DNA of 64,000 nucleotides from Halomonas ventosae. GTDB taxonomy: Bacteria > Pseudomonadota > Gammaproteobacteria > Pseudomonadales > Halomonadaceae. The notes under the pieces were generated by a model that worked only from the letters and a program-made list of their open reading frames with translations, searched no databases and was not told where the DNA came from. The DNA lies in assembly GCF_004363555.1 (NCBI RefSeq), contig NZ_SNZJ01000003.1:1-64000 (forward strand), written 5' to 3'. Positions within the stretch are counted from its first letter, which is position 1, and each line of letters starts with the position of its first letter. Both the position numbers and the translations under genes were made by a program. Below are positions 1 through 8,079 of the stretch, one piece after another.

Positions 1-1
1 C

Positions 2-295
2 GACTTCCTGCGAGGGCCCCTGCAGGCGCCGTTCGAGGAGGTGGAGCCCGCCTATGAGGCGCTGATGACGCTGCAGCGCATGCTGCATGAGCCCGAGTTC
101 GCCATCCGCTTCACCTATCGACCCGGCGACCTGGTGATCTTCGATAACCGCCGCCTGCTGCATGCCCGCGATGCCTTCGAGGGCGCCAGCGGCCACCGCT
201 GGCTGCAGGGCTGCTATATGGAACGCGACGAGATACGCTCGCGCTACCGCATGGTGCTGCGCGCACGGCGCCAGCGGCTTACTGGTGAGGCATGA
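2..295 (+). CDS. gamma-butyrobetaine dioxygenase-like protein, C-terminal part (TauD/TfdA family)
   Basis: The frame is open from the window edge, so the 5' end of the gene lies outside. The visible 97 residues contain the block PGDLVIFDNRRLLHAR followed by a Gly-x-Arg-Trp-Leu-Gln-Gly-Cys-Tyr segment. These match the C-terminal half of gamma-butyrobetaine hydroxylase-type Fe(II)/2-oxoglutarate dioxygenases; the His of LLHAR is the distal iron ligand and the downstream Arg should bind 2-oxoglutarate. Such enzymes hydroxylate gamma-butyrobetaine or related trimethylated amino acids in the cytoplasm. The protein ends RQRLTGEA and the stop is at 293-295. The specific substrate cannot be settled from this fragment; another TauD-family member is possible. 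Confidence 0.75.
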   Translation, partial: DFLRGPLQAPFEEVEPAYEALMTLQRMLHEPEFAIRFTYRPGDLVIFDNRRLLHARDAFEGASGHRWLQGCYMERDEIRSRYRMVLRARRQRLTGEA

Positions 296-372
296 GGGTT
301 TTCAAGTGTTGGTCTGAACCTGATTTCCAGTTAGCTGTAGGGTTCCGTGTGACTGACCACCCGCTTGATAGA

Positions 373-735
373 TGAACCGTACCGGGATTCTGGGAGGCTC
401 CAAACATTGAGAGGATGGAGCCATGAACACTTCCAAGCGATATGCCCCTGAGGTCCGTCAGCGGGCCGCATGGTTTTTGACCACGAGACCGACTATCCCT
501 CCCAATGGGCAGCTATCGGCGCCATTGCCCTCAAGATCGGCTGCACAGAGGAGACCCTGCCTAGCTGGGTCCGTCAGGCCAAACGTGATGCGGGGCGTCA
601 GGAAGGCACGACCACGACTGAACGCGAGCGGATCAAGGCCTTGGAGCGCGAGAACCGCGAGTTGAAGCAGGCCAACGAGATTGTCCGCATGGCCTCCGCG
701 TATTTTGCCCAGGCGTAGCTCGAGCTCCGCGGTAG
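373..735 (+). mobile_element. IS3-family insertion sequence remnant, left end plus partial orfA
   Basis: A sequence beginning TGAACCGTACCGGG near 373 resembles an IS3-type terminal inverted repeat. It is followed about 50 bp later by a decayed orfA. No orfB (DDE transposase) and no right-hand terminal repeat follow. Instead the sequence passes directly into the 3' part of a cobalamin adenosyltransferase gene. I infer an insertion followed by deletion. The exact right boundary is uncertain within about 20 bp. Confidence 0.6.
423..718 (+). pseudogene. IS3-family transposase OrfA, frameshifted and truncated
   Basis: The start at 423 reads MNTSKRYAPEVRQRA, the usual beginning of an IS3/IS911-type OrfA, and then runs into a stop. 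The rest of the protein (MVFDHETDYPSQWAAIGAIA, then a helix-turn-helix, then ERIKALERENRELKQANE as leucine-zipper-like coil) continues in another frame from 470. Four bases seem to be missing near 470 between the Ala and Met codons. A TAG at 716-718 stands where the family normally has a Glu codon (after FAQA). A frameshift plus an early stop make this non-functional. The helix-turn-helix and coiled coil would normally bind the IS ends and mediate the OrfAB fusion. Confidence 0.75.
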
Positions 736-1028
736 CGGTGACCTTCCTGGAAAACGAGGTCGATAGGCTCAACGCCCACATGGCAGCGCTGCGCTCCCTC
801 GTGCTGCCGGGCGGCACGCCGCTAGCCGCCCACCTGCACCTGGCACGCACGATCACGCGGCGTGCCGAAAGGCTGATCAGCCAGGTCGTGGAGAGTGCCC
901 CCGAGCACCTGGAGGCGCTTCGCTACATGAACCGCCTGTCCGACCTGCTGTTTGTCGTCGCACGTGCGGCCAACGACAACGGGGCGAGCGATGTGTTGTG
1001 GGTGCCCGGCGCTAACCAGGTGGACTGA
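735..1028 (+). pseudogene. PduO-type ATP:cob(I)alamin adenosyltransferase, 3' remnant
   Basis: About 95 residues in one frame match the C-terminal half of PduO/CobO-type adenosyltransferases. The match includes a region close to LRSLVLPGGTPLAAHLHLAR, then the RRAER helix, YMNRLSDLLFVVARAAN and the terminal block VLWVPGANQ. The conserved Arg and Asn residues of the ATP/cobalamin site (RRAER, NRLSD) are present. The N-terminal half with the ATP-binding loop is missing: the sequence upstream is IS3 orfA debris. The family is about 190 residues long, so roughly half is lost. The intact enzyme transfers the adenosyl group of ATP to cob(I)alamin. Expression is doubtful, as there is no start codon with a ribosome site at the junction. 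Confidence 0.75.
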
Positions 1029-1157
1029 ACGCTGCAGTGGTAACGTGATGGGGCTTGCGATAGACGGCGGCAATGCCCGCCCACCTTTCCATCGCGGCTC
1101 TCATCACCTGCCTATGCTGTGCATCTTGCTTCACTCAGTGACGTTCTCTCCTCTCGA

Positions 1158-1192
1158 GCTCTGGTTCTGCGCAGACTGGTGCCGACCAGAGC
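1158..1192. other. inverted repeat in the 1029-1324 gap
   Basis: The gap between the adenosyltransferase remnant and the end of phnP has no convincing gene. It holds an 8-bp inverted repeat, GCTCTGGT (1158-1165) and ACCAGAGC (1185-1192). No T-run follows on either strand, so a factor-independent terminator is not supported, although its position downstream of phnP would fit transcript-end processing. Confidence 0.35.
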
Positions 1193-1324
1193 CCGTGAAC
1201 GGATGGAAGGCCCGCGCCCTACCATGACAGCCACGGACAGCGGCGATACCGTCTGCCCCTGAGATTGCCAACACCGAGGTGGCCAAAGACCTCGGTCCCA
1301 GACCCATAGCGTCCACTCCCGATA

Positions 1325-2104
1325 TCACCCCGTGAGCATCGACGGGCAGAAGAGATTCACTTCCTCACCGTCGTGTGCCGCGCGCACATTGGCCGGCAAG
1401 GCGCACGCTCTCTCGTTAAGCTCCTGGTCAAGCTCGTGACCGATATGGGTCAGGTACGCCATCGGCACCGACAGCCGTTCGATGATCTGCACGGCAAGCG
1501 CCGGGGTATTGTGGTTTCGGGGCTCAGCTACGCGACTCGAGTAGCCACAGTCCAGCACCACCACGTCCGGCTGCCACTCGCGCAGGAAACGCTCGGTTGC
1601 CCCCGGCAGGCCGCAGGTATCGGTCAGGTAGGCCAGCCGCCCTCCCCCATCGTCCAGGCAATACCCCAGCGTCGGCTTGCTGTGGTTGAGCGGCACCGGC
1701 GTCACCGTCAGCGACGGAAGTGACAGGGGTCGGAACGGCTTGAGGGGTACCTGGAAGTCGAGCACGCCGGGGTGGCGAAAGAGGTCGGCACACCCTTGCG
1801 GATCCTTGGGGCCGTAGACCGGGATCGACTCGCCGCACCCCCAGCGCAGGTGCAGGAGCCCCTGCACATGGTCGGGATGGTAGTGTGTCAGCAGGATGGC
1901 ACTGGGGCGATGTCGCTCACAGCGTTCGACCAGATCCATCTGCCCGGCATCGAGCAGATAGCGATGTCCGTCGACCTCGACCTCGGCGCTGCAGGGCCCA
2001 CGCCGGGCGCTGGCGATCACCCGCGCCCGGGCACAGACAGGGCAGTCACAGCCGAAACACGGCACCTGGGCACTGTCGCCGGTGCCGGTGAAGCGAAACT
2101 TCAC
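1325..2104 (-). CDS. phnP: PhnP, 5-phospho-alpha-D-ribosyl 1,2-cyclic phosphate phosphodiesterase
   Basis: This 259-residue metallo-beta-lactamase-fold protein opens a 5-phosphoribosyl 1,2-cyclic phosphate, the product of C-P lyase, to ribose 1,5-bisphosphate. The N-terminus carries the PhnP-specific structural zinc cluster (GCDCPVCARA), and the catalytic metal motif is THYHPDHVQGL. Later His/Asp ligands lie in YLTDTCG and LTHIGHEL. The length is normal for PhnP. It is the last gene of the phn operon. Its GTG start (2104-2102) overlaps the TGA of phnN (GTGA), so the two genes should be translationally coupled. The next step in the pathway is phosphorylation by PhnN, whose gene lies immediately upstream. 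Confidence 0.93.
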   Translation of the reverse strand: MKFRFTGTGDSAQVPCFGCDCPVCARARVIASARRGPCSAEVEVDGHRYLLDAGQMDLVERCERHRPSAILLTHYHPDHVQGLLHLRWGCGESIPVYGPKDPQGCADLFRHPGVLDFQVPLKPFRPLSLPSLTVTPVPLNHSKPTLGYCLDDGGGRLAYLTDTCGLPGATERFLREWQPDVVVLDCGYSSRVAEPRNHNTPALAVQIIERLSVPMAYLTHIGHELDQELNERACALPANVRAAHDGEEVNLFCPSMLTG

Positions 2105-2643
2105 GCCATGACCTCCCCGTCGACCAGCCGTTCCAGGGCCGCCAGGGTAAGATCCAGTGGCCCGCCGTTGTCCAGGCGCGGTAACTCAGGCAGCGCATCA
2201 CGCAGCTCGCGATGACGCGCCAGGCGGTCCTCGATCTCGGCCTCATCTTCGCGCCCGCGACGTCTCAGCCGGGCGCGGAGCACCTCGTCCGAGGCGGTCA
2301 TGACCACCGGCGTCAACGCAGCGCCGAAACGCGCTCTGGCCGAGGGCAGCGCTCGACGGCTGCCGTTGACCAGTACCACGCGATCACGAGCCAGCCAGGC
2401 GTCAAGCTCGATGCCCAGGCCATAGTGGAGACCATGCGCCTCCCAGCTCAGGGCGAACAGGCCCGCGCGTCGGCGGGCCATGAACTCCTCGGGTGTCAGG
2501 AAGACGCTGTTCTCCGAGGCACCACTGTCTCGGGTCACATAGCGGTGGGCGACGAGCCACTCCGGATAGCGCTGGCGCGCGGCGGCCAGCAGCGTGTCCT
2601 TGCCCACCCCGCTGGCCCCGACCAGATAGATCAGGCACCCCAT
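2101..2643 (-). CDS. phnN: PhnN, ribose 1,5-bisphosphokinase
   Basis: A 180-residue guanylate-kinase-like P-loop protein with Walker A GASGVGKDT near the N-terminus. It phosphorylates ribose 1,5-bisphosphate to PRPP, feeding the ribose of the C-P lyase pathway back to nucleotide synthesis. The start chosen is the ATG at 2643 (MGCLIYLVG), which overlaps the phnM stop as TGATG; an in-frame upstream start would lie inside phnM and add nine residues with no family resemblance. A basic C-terminal helix (RLRRRGREDEAEIEDRLARH) is typical of the lid/LID-like region. The 3' end overlaps phnP. Confidence 0.92.
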   Translation of the reverse strand: MGCLIYLVGASGVGKDTLLAAARQRYPEWLVAHRYVTRDSGASENSVFLTPEEFMARRRAGLFALSWEAHGLHYGLGIELDAWLARDRVVLVNGSRRALPSARARFGAALTPVVMTASDEVLRARLRRRGREDEAEIEDRLARHRELRDALPELPRLDNGGPLDLTLAALERLVDGEVMA

Positions 2644-3791
2644 CAGTGCACCTGCCGTCCGGCGCACCACACCCGCTGGACCAGCGGATGATTGTCCACC
2701 ACTCGCACGCGCAGCAGATCGGCCCGCAAGCCGGCGGCCAGGCGCCCGCGGTCCTCCAGGCCCACCGCCTGAGCCGGAGTGCGGGTGGCCGTGGCCACGG
2801 CCTGAGGCAGCGAATAGCCTGCTTCCATGTCGGCGATGCGGAACACGGCATCGAGAAGCGCCGCCGGGTAGTAGTCCGAAGACAGCACATCGAGCACGCC
2901 CAGCGACACCAACACCGCCGCGGCGATATTGCCCGAGTGAGAGCCGCCGCGGACCACGTTGGGCGCACCCATCATCACCGCCAGCCCGTGACGGTGGGAG
3001 GCCTCGGCCGCCTCGCGCGTGGTGGGGAACTCCGCCACCCGGGTGCCGTACTCCAGGCTCTCGGCCACGTGCTCGATGGTGGCGTCATCGTGGCTGGCGA
3101 GTGCCAGGCCACGCCGGTGGCACGCCGCGGCGATGGCCTGACGGTTGGGGCTGCTATAGCGTGCGCTGTTGGCCTGCTGCTTCTCGATAAAGGCCTCCAG
3201 CGCCTCATCGCTCATGCGGTGCTTGCCCTGGTAGTAGGTCCGGTAGGCGTCCAGGCTCACGAATTGACGCTGCCCCGGGGCATGATCCATCAGCGACACC
3301 AGGCCGAGCAGCGGCGAATCGGCCAGCGACTCGAAGCGCTGCAGGGTCGCCGGCTGACAGACTTCGCAGCGCAGGTGGAGGCGATGGTCGATGCGGGCCA
3401 TGCCGTCGTCCATGATCGCCTGCAGCGAGGCAACCATCTGCTTGAGGGCGCCTTCACGCATGCTCTGCTCATCGATATCGCCGATGGAGAGCGCGTCGAA
3501 CACCGTGGTGATACCGCTGGCGGCCATCTGGGCGTCGTGAGCCAGCGCCGCGGGACGGCCTGGCCAGGCCACCTTGGGGCGGGGCTGGAAGTACTTCTCC
3601 ATGTTGTCGGTGTGCAGCTCGACCATGCCCGGCGTCAGGTAGTCGCCGTCGCAGTCCACGGCGGACGGTACGGAGGTTACGCCACCATCCACGGCCGCGA
3701 TGCGTCCGTCGCGAATCACCAGGGAGCCTCGGCGGACCTCGTCGTCGAGGACCAGCCGGGCGTTGGTCAGTACCTGTTCGTCGAGAGACAT
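2643..3791 (-). CDS. phnM: PhnM, alpha-D-ribose 1-methylphosphonate 5-triphosphate diphosphatase
   Basis: This 382-residue amidohydrolase-superfamily enzyme removes pyrophosphate from ribose 1-methylphosphonate 5-triphosphate (made by PhnGHIL) to give the monophosphate substrate of PhnJ. The metal-site segment near residues 50-62 reads LTPGMVELHTDN, the PhnM variant of the amidohydrolase HxH motif. Further signatures are the SLMDHAPGQ block, HDDATIEHV and the C-terminal SSDYYPAALLDA, typical for PhnM. Length and start (ATG at 3791, overlapping the preceding acyltransferase stop) fit the family. Confidence 0.93.
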   Translation of the reverse strand: MSLDEQVLTNARLVLDDEVRRGSLVIRDGRIAAVDGGVTSVPSAVDCDGDYLTPGMVELHTDNMEKYFQPRPKVAWPGRPAALAHDAQMAASGITTVFDALSIGDIDEQSMREGALKQMVASLQAIMDDGMARIDHRLHLRCEVCQPATLQRFESLADSPLLGLVSLMDHAPGQRQFVSLDAYRTYYQGKHRMSDEALEAFIEKQQANSARYSSPNRQAIAAACHRRGLALASHDDATIEHVAESLEYGTRVAEFPTTREAAEASHRHGLAVMMGAPNVVRGGSHSGNIAAAVLVSLGVLDVLSSDYYPAALLDAVFRIADMEAGYSLPQAVATATRTPAQAVGLEDRGRLAAGLRADLLRVRVVDNHPLVQRVWCAGRQVH

Positions 3792-4504
3792 CAGCCTCGC
3801 TCCTCTGAAATGGCTTCTACCGCATCCAGGAACGCCAGGGCGTCCCCTTGAAAATCCTTGAGATGCGCTTGCAGCAACTCATGTGGCCAGTGCCACCAGC
3901 CCACCGCTTCCAGGCGCTCCGGAATGTCGGAATTCTCGAAGCGCGGCCGCAAGACGCGGGCGGGGTTGCCCACCACGATCATGTAAGGCGGCACATCTCG
4001 CGTGACCACGCTGCCCGCCCCCACGATCGCCCCGTTGCCGATGTGCACGCCCGGCAAGACTGTCACTCCGTGGCCAATCCAGGCATCGTGCCCCACAACG
4101 ACACGGTCATTTTCGCGCCACGCGAACACATCTTGATCCACCGCCTGACTATCTGATGTGAACCCGAATTTGCCGGGCCGATAGGTGAAGTGGTGCAGCG
4201 TGGGTCGCCACCACGGATGGTTGCTGGGATTGAGCCTCACGCTGGACGCGATGGAGGTGAAACGGCCCACCTTCGTAAACATCAGGTCGCCATCACGCTC
4301 GATATAGCTGTAGTCCCCCAGCTCAACATGGTTGAGCACGCAGCGCTCACCCACCTCCGTCCAGCTCCCCAGGCGGGTCGCATTCAGGGAGGCCGTCGGA
4401 TGCACGCGGGGCTCGGGAGCGAGCGTTGCCATAGTCGGCTGATGATCCGACGCGGGTTGTCTCGCGCCTGGTTGCCGATCTGCCTGCCGTTGGTTGGCGT
4501 GCAT
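3791..4504 (-). CDS. phn-operon hexapeptide-repeat acyltransferase
   Basis: The 237-residue protein is a left-handed beta-helix acyltransferase. After about 30 poorly conserved N-terminal residues it has hexapeptide repeats (VHPTASLNATRLGSWTEVGE, later VGHDAWIGHGVTVLPGVHIG and GAIVGAGSVVTRDV), an NHPWWRPTLHHFTYR insertion, and the C-terminal PPYMIVVGNPARVLRPRF block typical of CAT-B/xenobiotic acetyltransferases. The catalytic His of this class lies in the HHFTYR region. It matches the phosphonate-metabolism transferase subgroup found inside phn operons; its substrate is not established. E. coli uses the unrelated PhnO to acetylate aminoalkylphosphonates, so a similar N-acetylation role is plausible inference. 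The start ATG at 4504 overlaps the phnL stop (TGATG). Confidence 0.85.
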   Translation of the reverse strand: MHANQRQADRQPGARQPASDHQPTMATLAPEPRVHPTASLNATRLGSWTEVGERCVLNHVELGDYSYIERDGDLMFTKVGRFTSIASSVRLNPSNHPWWRPTLHHFTYRPGKFGFTSDSQAVDQDVFAWRENDRVVVGHDAWIGHGVTVLPGVHIGNGAIVGAGSVVTRDVPPYMIVVGNPARVLRPRFENSDIPERLEAVGWWHWPHELLQAHLKDFQGDALAFLDAVEAISEERG

Positions 4505-5247
4505 CAGCGAACCTCCTCGTCAGCCGCTGTCGGTGCGATGGCCGCGCCCATATGCGTCGTCAGGGGCAACAGGCGATCGGCAACGCGATCGCGCACGTCC
4601 TCGTCGTGGAAGATGCCCAGCAGGGCCGCGCCGCGCGCCTTGGCTTCCTGGATCAGCTGTACCACCACCTCGCGGTTGGCGGCATCCAGCGAGGCGGTGG
4701 GCTCATCCAGCAGCAGCAGGGGATGCTCGGCGATGAAGCCGCGGGCGATATTGACCCGCTGCTGCTCGCCGCCGGAGAAGGTCCCCGGGGGCAGGCTCCA
4801 CAGCCGCTCGGGCAGGTTGAGGCGGGCCAGCATCGCCTCGGCCCGCGCACGCGCCTCGGCCTCGTCCACGCCACGGGCCAGCAGCGGCTCCATCACCACC
4901 TCCACCGCCGGCACCCGCGGCACCACGCGCAGGAACTGGCTGACGTAGCCGATCACGTCGCGACGCAGGGTGTGCCAGGCGTGGGCCGGCAGGGTGTCCA
5001 GCGACAGGTCACCGTCCTCGAAGTGCAGGCGCAGCGTACCGCCGGTGACGCGGTAGCTGCCGTGGAGCATCTTGAGCAGCGTGCTCTTGCCGATGCCGCT
5101 GGGTCCGGATAGAACCAGGCACTCGCCCGGGGAGAGGGTCAGCGACAGGTCGCGCATCACCTCCAGGGTCATGCCGCCCTGGCCGTGAAGCACGAAGGCC
5201 TTGTGCAGGGCGTCGACGCTGAGAAAGGGTTGCGTCAGGGATGTCAT
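4504..5247 (-). CDS. phnL: PhnL, C-P lyase ABC-type ATPase subunit
   Basis: A 247-residue ABC ATPase with Walker A SGPSGIGKST, signature SGGEQQR and Walker B LLLLDEPTASLD. PhnL works with PhnG, PhnH and PhnI in forming ribose 1-phosphonate 5-triphosphate from ATP and phosphonate, and it can dock on the C-P lyase core with PhnK. It is not a membrane transporter ATPase despite the fold. The start is set at the ATG at 5247: the AGGAGG immediately upstream is its ribosome site and also overlaps an in-frame GTG at 5262, which is therefore less likely. Eleven bases separate it from the phnK stop. Confidence 0.92.
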   Translation of the reverse strand: MTSLTQPFLSVDALHKAFVLHGQGGMTLEVMRDLSLTLSPGECLVLSGPSGIGKSTLLKMLHGSYRVTGGTLRLHFEDGDLSLDTLPAHAWHTLRRDVIGYVSQFLRVVPRVPAVEVVMEPLLARGVDEAEARARAEAMLARLNLPERLWSLPPGTFSGGEQQRVNIARGFIAEHPLLLLDEPTASLDAANREVVVQLIQEAKARGAALLGIFHDEDVRDRVADRLLPLTTHMGAAIAPTAADEEVR

Positions 5248-5258
5248 GGCGGGCCTCC

Positions 5259-6077
5259 TCACGGGGTCAGGACCGACGACACCAGCAGCTGCGTGTAGGC
5301 GTGCTGGGGATCGTCGAGGATTTGGTCGGTCAGGCCGGTCTCCACTACCTGGCCACGGCGCATCACCATCAGGCGATGGGCCAGCAGGCGGGCCACCGCC
5401 AGGTCATGGGTGACCAGGATCACCGAGAGGCCAAGCTCGCGGACCAGGGTGCGCAGCATGTCGAGCAGCCGGGCCTGCACGGAGACATCCAGCCCCCCGG
5501 TGGGCTCGTCCATGAACACCAGGTTGGGGCGGGTGACCAGGGTGCGGGCGATCTGCAGGCGCTGCTGCATGCCGCCGGAGAAGGTCTTCGGGGCATCATC
5601 GATGCGCCGCGGGTCGAGCTCGACACGCCCCATCCAGTCCTGGCCGGCGGCACGCAGCTGTCCATAGTGGCGCTCGCCCAGGGCCATCAGGCGCTCGCCG
5701 ATGTTGGCCCCGGCCGAGACGCCCAGGCGCAGGCCGTCGCGGGGGTTCTGGTGCACCAGGCCCCACTCCATGCGCAGCAGCGCGCGACGGCGGGCCTCGC
5801 CGATGGCGTAGAGGTCGAGCTCGCCCTCGTGGCCCGCTCCGTCGCGGCCCTGGGCGGCGGCTGAGTGGTAGACCACCTGGCCGGCATCAGGGCGCTCCAT
5901 GCCGGCGAGCAGACGCAACAGCGTCGACTTGCCGGAGCCGGACTCGCCGACAATGCCCAGCACCTCGCCGCGGTGCAGGCGGATATCGATGGCCTCGCAG
6001 CCCTTGCCGGGGCCATAGAGCCGGGAGACGCCGCGCGCTTCGAGCAGCGTGGCGCGATCAAGGTCGGGACGCTTCAT
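5259..6077 (-). CDS. phnK: PhnK, C-P lyase ABC-type ATPase subunit
   Basis: A 272-residue ABC ATPase of the PhnK/DppD-like branch: Walker A GESGSGKST, signature SGGMQQR, Walker B LVFMDEPTGGLD, and the H-loop VTHDLAV. PhnK binds the PhnJ subunits of the PhnGHIJ core and couples ATP turnover to C-P bond cleavage. The start is the ATG at 6077, preceded by GAGGAGGTGGC and overlapping the phnJ stop (ATGA). The longer in-frame upstream extension lies within phnJ and has no family similarity. Confidence 0.92.
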   Translation of the reverse strand: MKRPDLDRATLLEARGVSRLYGPGKGCEAIDIRLHRGEVLGIVGESGSGKSTLLRLLAGMERPDAGQVVYHSAAAQGRDGAGHEGELDLYAIGEARRRALLRMEWGLVHQNPRDGLRLGVSAGANIGERLMALGERHYGQLRAAGQDWMGRVELDPRRIDDAPKTFSGGMQQRLQIARTLVTRPNLVFMDEPTGGLDVSVQARLLDMLRTLVRELGLSVILVTHDLAVARLLAHRLMVMRRGQVVETGLTDQILDDPQHAYTQLLVSSVLTP

Positions 6078-6928
6078 GCCACCTCCTCGGTGCGTGACTG
6101 GCAGTAGTCGGTATCGGAGCAGACGAACATGCGCCCGCCCCGGTCGTCGGTGATCACCTCGTCGAGGAAGGTGTCGCGCGCCCCGCAGATGGCACAGGGG
6201 GCGTCCCACTGCTGGACCTCGAAGGGGTGGTCCTCGAAGTCCAGGCTCTCCACTCGGGTGTAGGGCGGGATGGCGTAGAGACGCTTCTCGCGGCCGGCGC
6301 CGAACAGCATCAGCGCCTCATTCATGTGCAGCTTGGGGTTGTCGAACTTGGGGATCGGCGAGGGGTCGGTGACGTAGCGTCCGTCCACCTTGACCGGATA
6401 GGCGTAGGTGGTGGCGATATGGCCGTGGCGGGCGATGTCCTCGTAGAGCTTGACGTGCATGACCCCGTACTCCTCCAGGGCGTGCATCAATCGGGTCTCC
6501 TCTTCGCTTGGCTCGATGAAGCGGAGCGGCTCGGGGATCGGCACCTGGAAGATCAGCAGCTGCCCCTGGCGCAGCGGTTGCTCGGGGACGCGGTGGCGAG
6601 TCTGGATCACGTCCGCCTCACCGGTGGCCGTGGTGGTGGTGACACCGGCCACACGCTCGAAGAAGGCGCGGATGCTGACTGCATTGGTGGTGTCGTCGGC
6701 GCCCTGGTCGATCACCTTGAGTACGTCATCCTGACCCAGGACGCTGGCGGTCAGCTGCATGCCACCGGTGCCCCAGCCATAGGGCATCGGCATCTCGCGT
6801 CCGCCGAAGGGCACCTGATAGCCGGGAATCGCCACCGCCTTGAGCAGGCCGCGACGGATCATGCGCTTGGTCTGTTCGTCCAGGTAGGCGAAGTTGTAGC
6901 CGCTGGCGCTGCATTCGCTCGCCGTCAT
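6074..6928 (-). CDS. phnJ: PhnJ, radical SAM carbon-phosphorus lyase
   Basis: The 284-residue catalytic subunit of C-P lyase. The cysteine set C245-x2-C248-x21-C270-x5-C276 matches the PhnJ iron-sulfur arrangement, and the last Cys corresponds to the thiyl-radical cysteine (Cys272 in E. coli). The glycine-rich segment PYGWGTGGMQLT carries the glycine that forms the glycyl radical. The enzyme cleaves ribose 1-alkylphosphonate 5-phosphate to alkane and the 1,2-cyclic phosphate used by PhnP. It overlaps phnI upstream (ATGA at 6928) and phnK downstream. Confidence 0.96.
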   Translation of the reverse strand: MTASECSASGYNFAYLDEQTKRMIRRGLLKAVAIPGYQVPFGGREMPMPYGWGTGGMQLTASVLGQDDVLKVIDQGADDTTNAVSIRAFFERVAGVTTTTATGEADVIQTRHRVPEQPLRQGQLLIFQVPIPEPLRFIEPSEEETRLMHALEEYGVMHVKLYEDIARHGHIATTYAYPVKVDGRYVTDPSPIPKFDNPKLHMNEALMLFGAGREKRLYAIPPYTRVESLDFEDHPFEVQQWDAPCAICGARDTFLDEVITDDRGGRMFVCSDTDYCQSRTEEVA

Positions 6929-8079
6929 GCTTGCTGCTCCTTGACCAGATCGCTGTGGGAGGCACGTGGGGTGACGTCATCAGCTTGGGTGCCAACGTCG
7001 CTGCCGGCAGCTTCGGTGCGCTTAGCATGCTCGCGACGCAGTCGCCGCAGCAGCTCCAGCTCCGACTGGAAGTCGACGTAGTGCGGCAGCTTGAGGTGAG
7101 AGACGAAGCCCGCCGCCTCGACGCTGTCGGCGTGGGCGAGCACGAACTCCGCCTGCTGGGCGGGGCCGGTGGCCGTCTCGCCCAGCTCCTCGGCACGCAG
7201 GGCCCGGTCGACCAGCGCCATGGCCATGGTCTTGCGTTCGTTGTGGCCGAAGGCTAGGCCGTAGCCACGGGTAAACTGGGGCGCGGTCTCCCGCGAGCCG
7301 CCGAACTGGTTGATCATCTGGCACTCGCTGATCTCGATCTCGCCGATGCACAGCGGCGCATCGCCCTCCTCGACCGCGATCTCCACCTCCAAGGTGCCCA
7401 GGCGGATTTCGCCGGCGAAGGGGTGGTTGCGGCCGTAGCCGCGCTGGGTGGAGTAGCCCAGTGCCAGCAGGTAGCCTTCGTCGCCCCGGGCGAGCATCTG
7501 CAGGCGGGTGGCGCGGTCCACCGGGAAGTCGGGGGGATCGCGGGTGATGTCGTAGGGCTCGGCGCCATCATCCTCCTCGCGCTCGATCAGCCCCTCGGCG
7601 TCGAGCAGTTCCAGCACCTGGGGGCAGTCGGCCAGGGTCTCCTCGGCCGCCGTCGGCGGCGCCACCTCGGCGTTGGCCAGCTGCAGGAAGTCGAGCAGGC
7701 GGTGGGTGTAGTCATAGGTCGGGCCCAGCACCTGGCCCCCCGGGATGTCCTTGTAGGTGGCACTGATGCGCCGTTCGATGCGCATCGCGGCGGTGTCCAG
7801 CGGCAACGTCTCGGCCAGGCGCGGCAGCGTGGTGCGGTAGGCGCGCAACAGGAAGACCGCCTCGACCATGTCGCCACTGGCCTGCTTGATGGCCAGGGCG
7901 GCAAGCTCGGGATCGTAGAGCGAGGCCTCGGCCATCACCCGGGAGACGGCCAGGCGCAGCTGCCCCTCGACCTGGGAAACGGCGAGCTCCTGAGTCTCGC
8001 GCGGGCCACGGCGGCGATCGGCCAGCCAGCGGTGGGCATTGGCGATGGCCTGCTCGCCCCCCTTCACGGCGACATACAT
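6925..8079 (-). CDS. phnI: PhnI, C-P lyase core subunit / nucleosidase
   Basis: The 384-residue protein begins MYVAVKGGEQAIANAHRWLA, the characteristic PhnI N-terminus. PhnI displaces adenine from ATP and, with PhnG, PhnH and PhnL, couples the phosphonate to C1 of ribose triphosphate. The conserved block QRGYGRNHPFAGEIRLG and the C-terminal FVSHLKLPHYVDFQSEL are present. The C-terminus is extended by a short acidic/polar tail. It overlaps the end of phnH by 16 bases, and its stop overlaps the phnJ start. Confidence 0.94.
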   Translation of the reverse strand: MYVAVKGGEQAIANAHRWLADRRRGPRETQELAVSQVEGQLRLAVSRVMAEASLYDPELAALAIKQASGDMVEAVFLLRAYRTTLPRLAETLPLDTAAMRIERRISATYKDIPGGQVLGPTYDYTHRLLDFLQLANAEVAPPTAAEETLADCPQVLELLDAEGLIEREEDDGAEPYDITRDPPDFPVDRATRLQMLARGDEGYLLALGYSTQRGYGRNHPFAGEIRLGTLEVEIAVEEGDAPLCIGEIEISECQMINQFGGSRETAPQFTRGYGLAFGHNERKTMAMALVDRALRAEELGETATGPAQQAEFVLAHADSVEAAGFVSHLKLPHYVDFQSELELLRRLRREHAKRTEAAGSDVGTQADDVTPRASHSDLVKEQQA

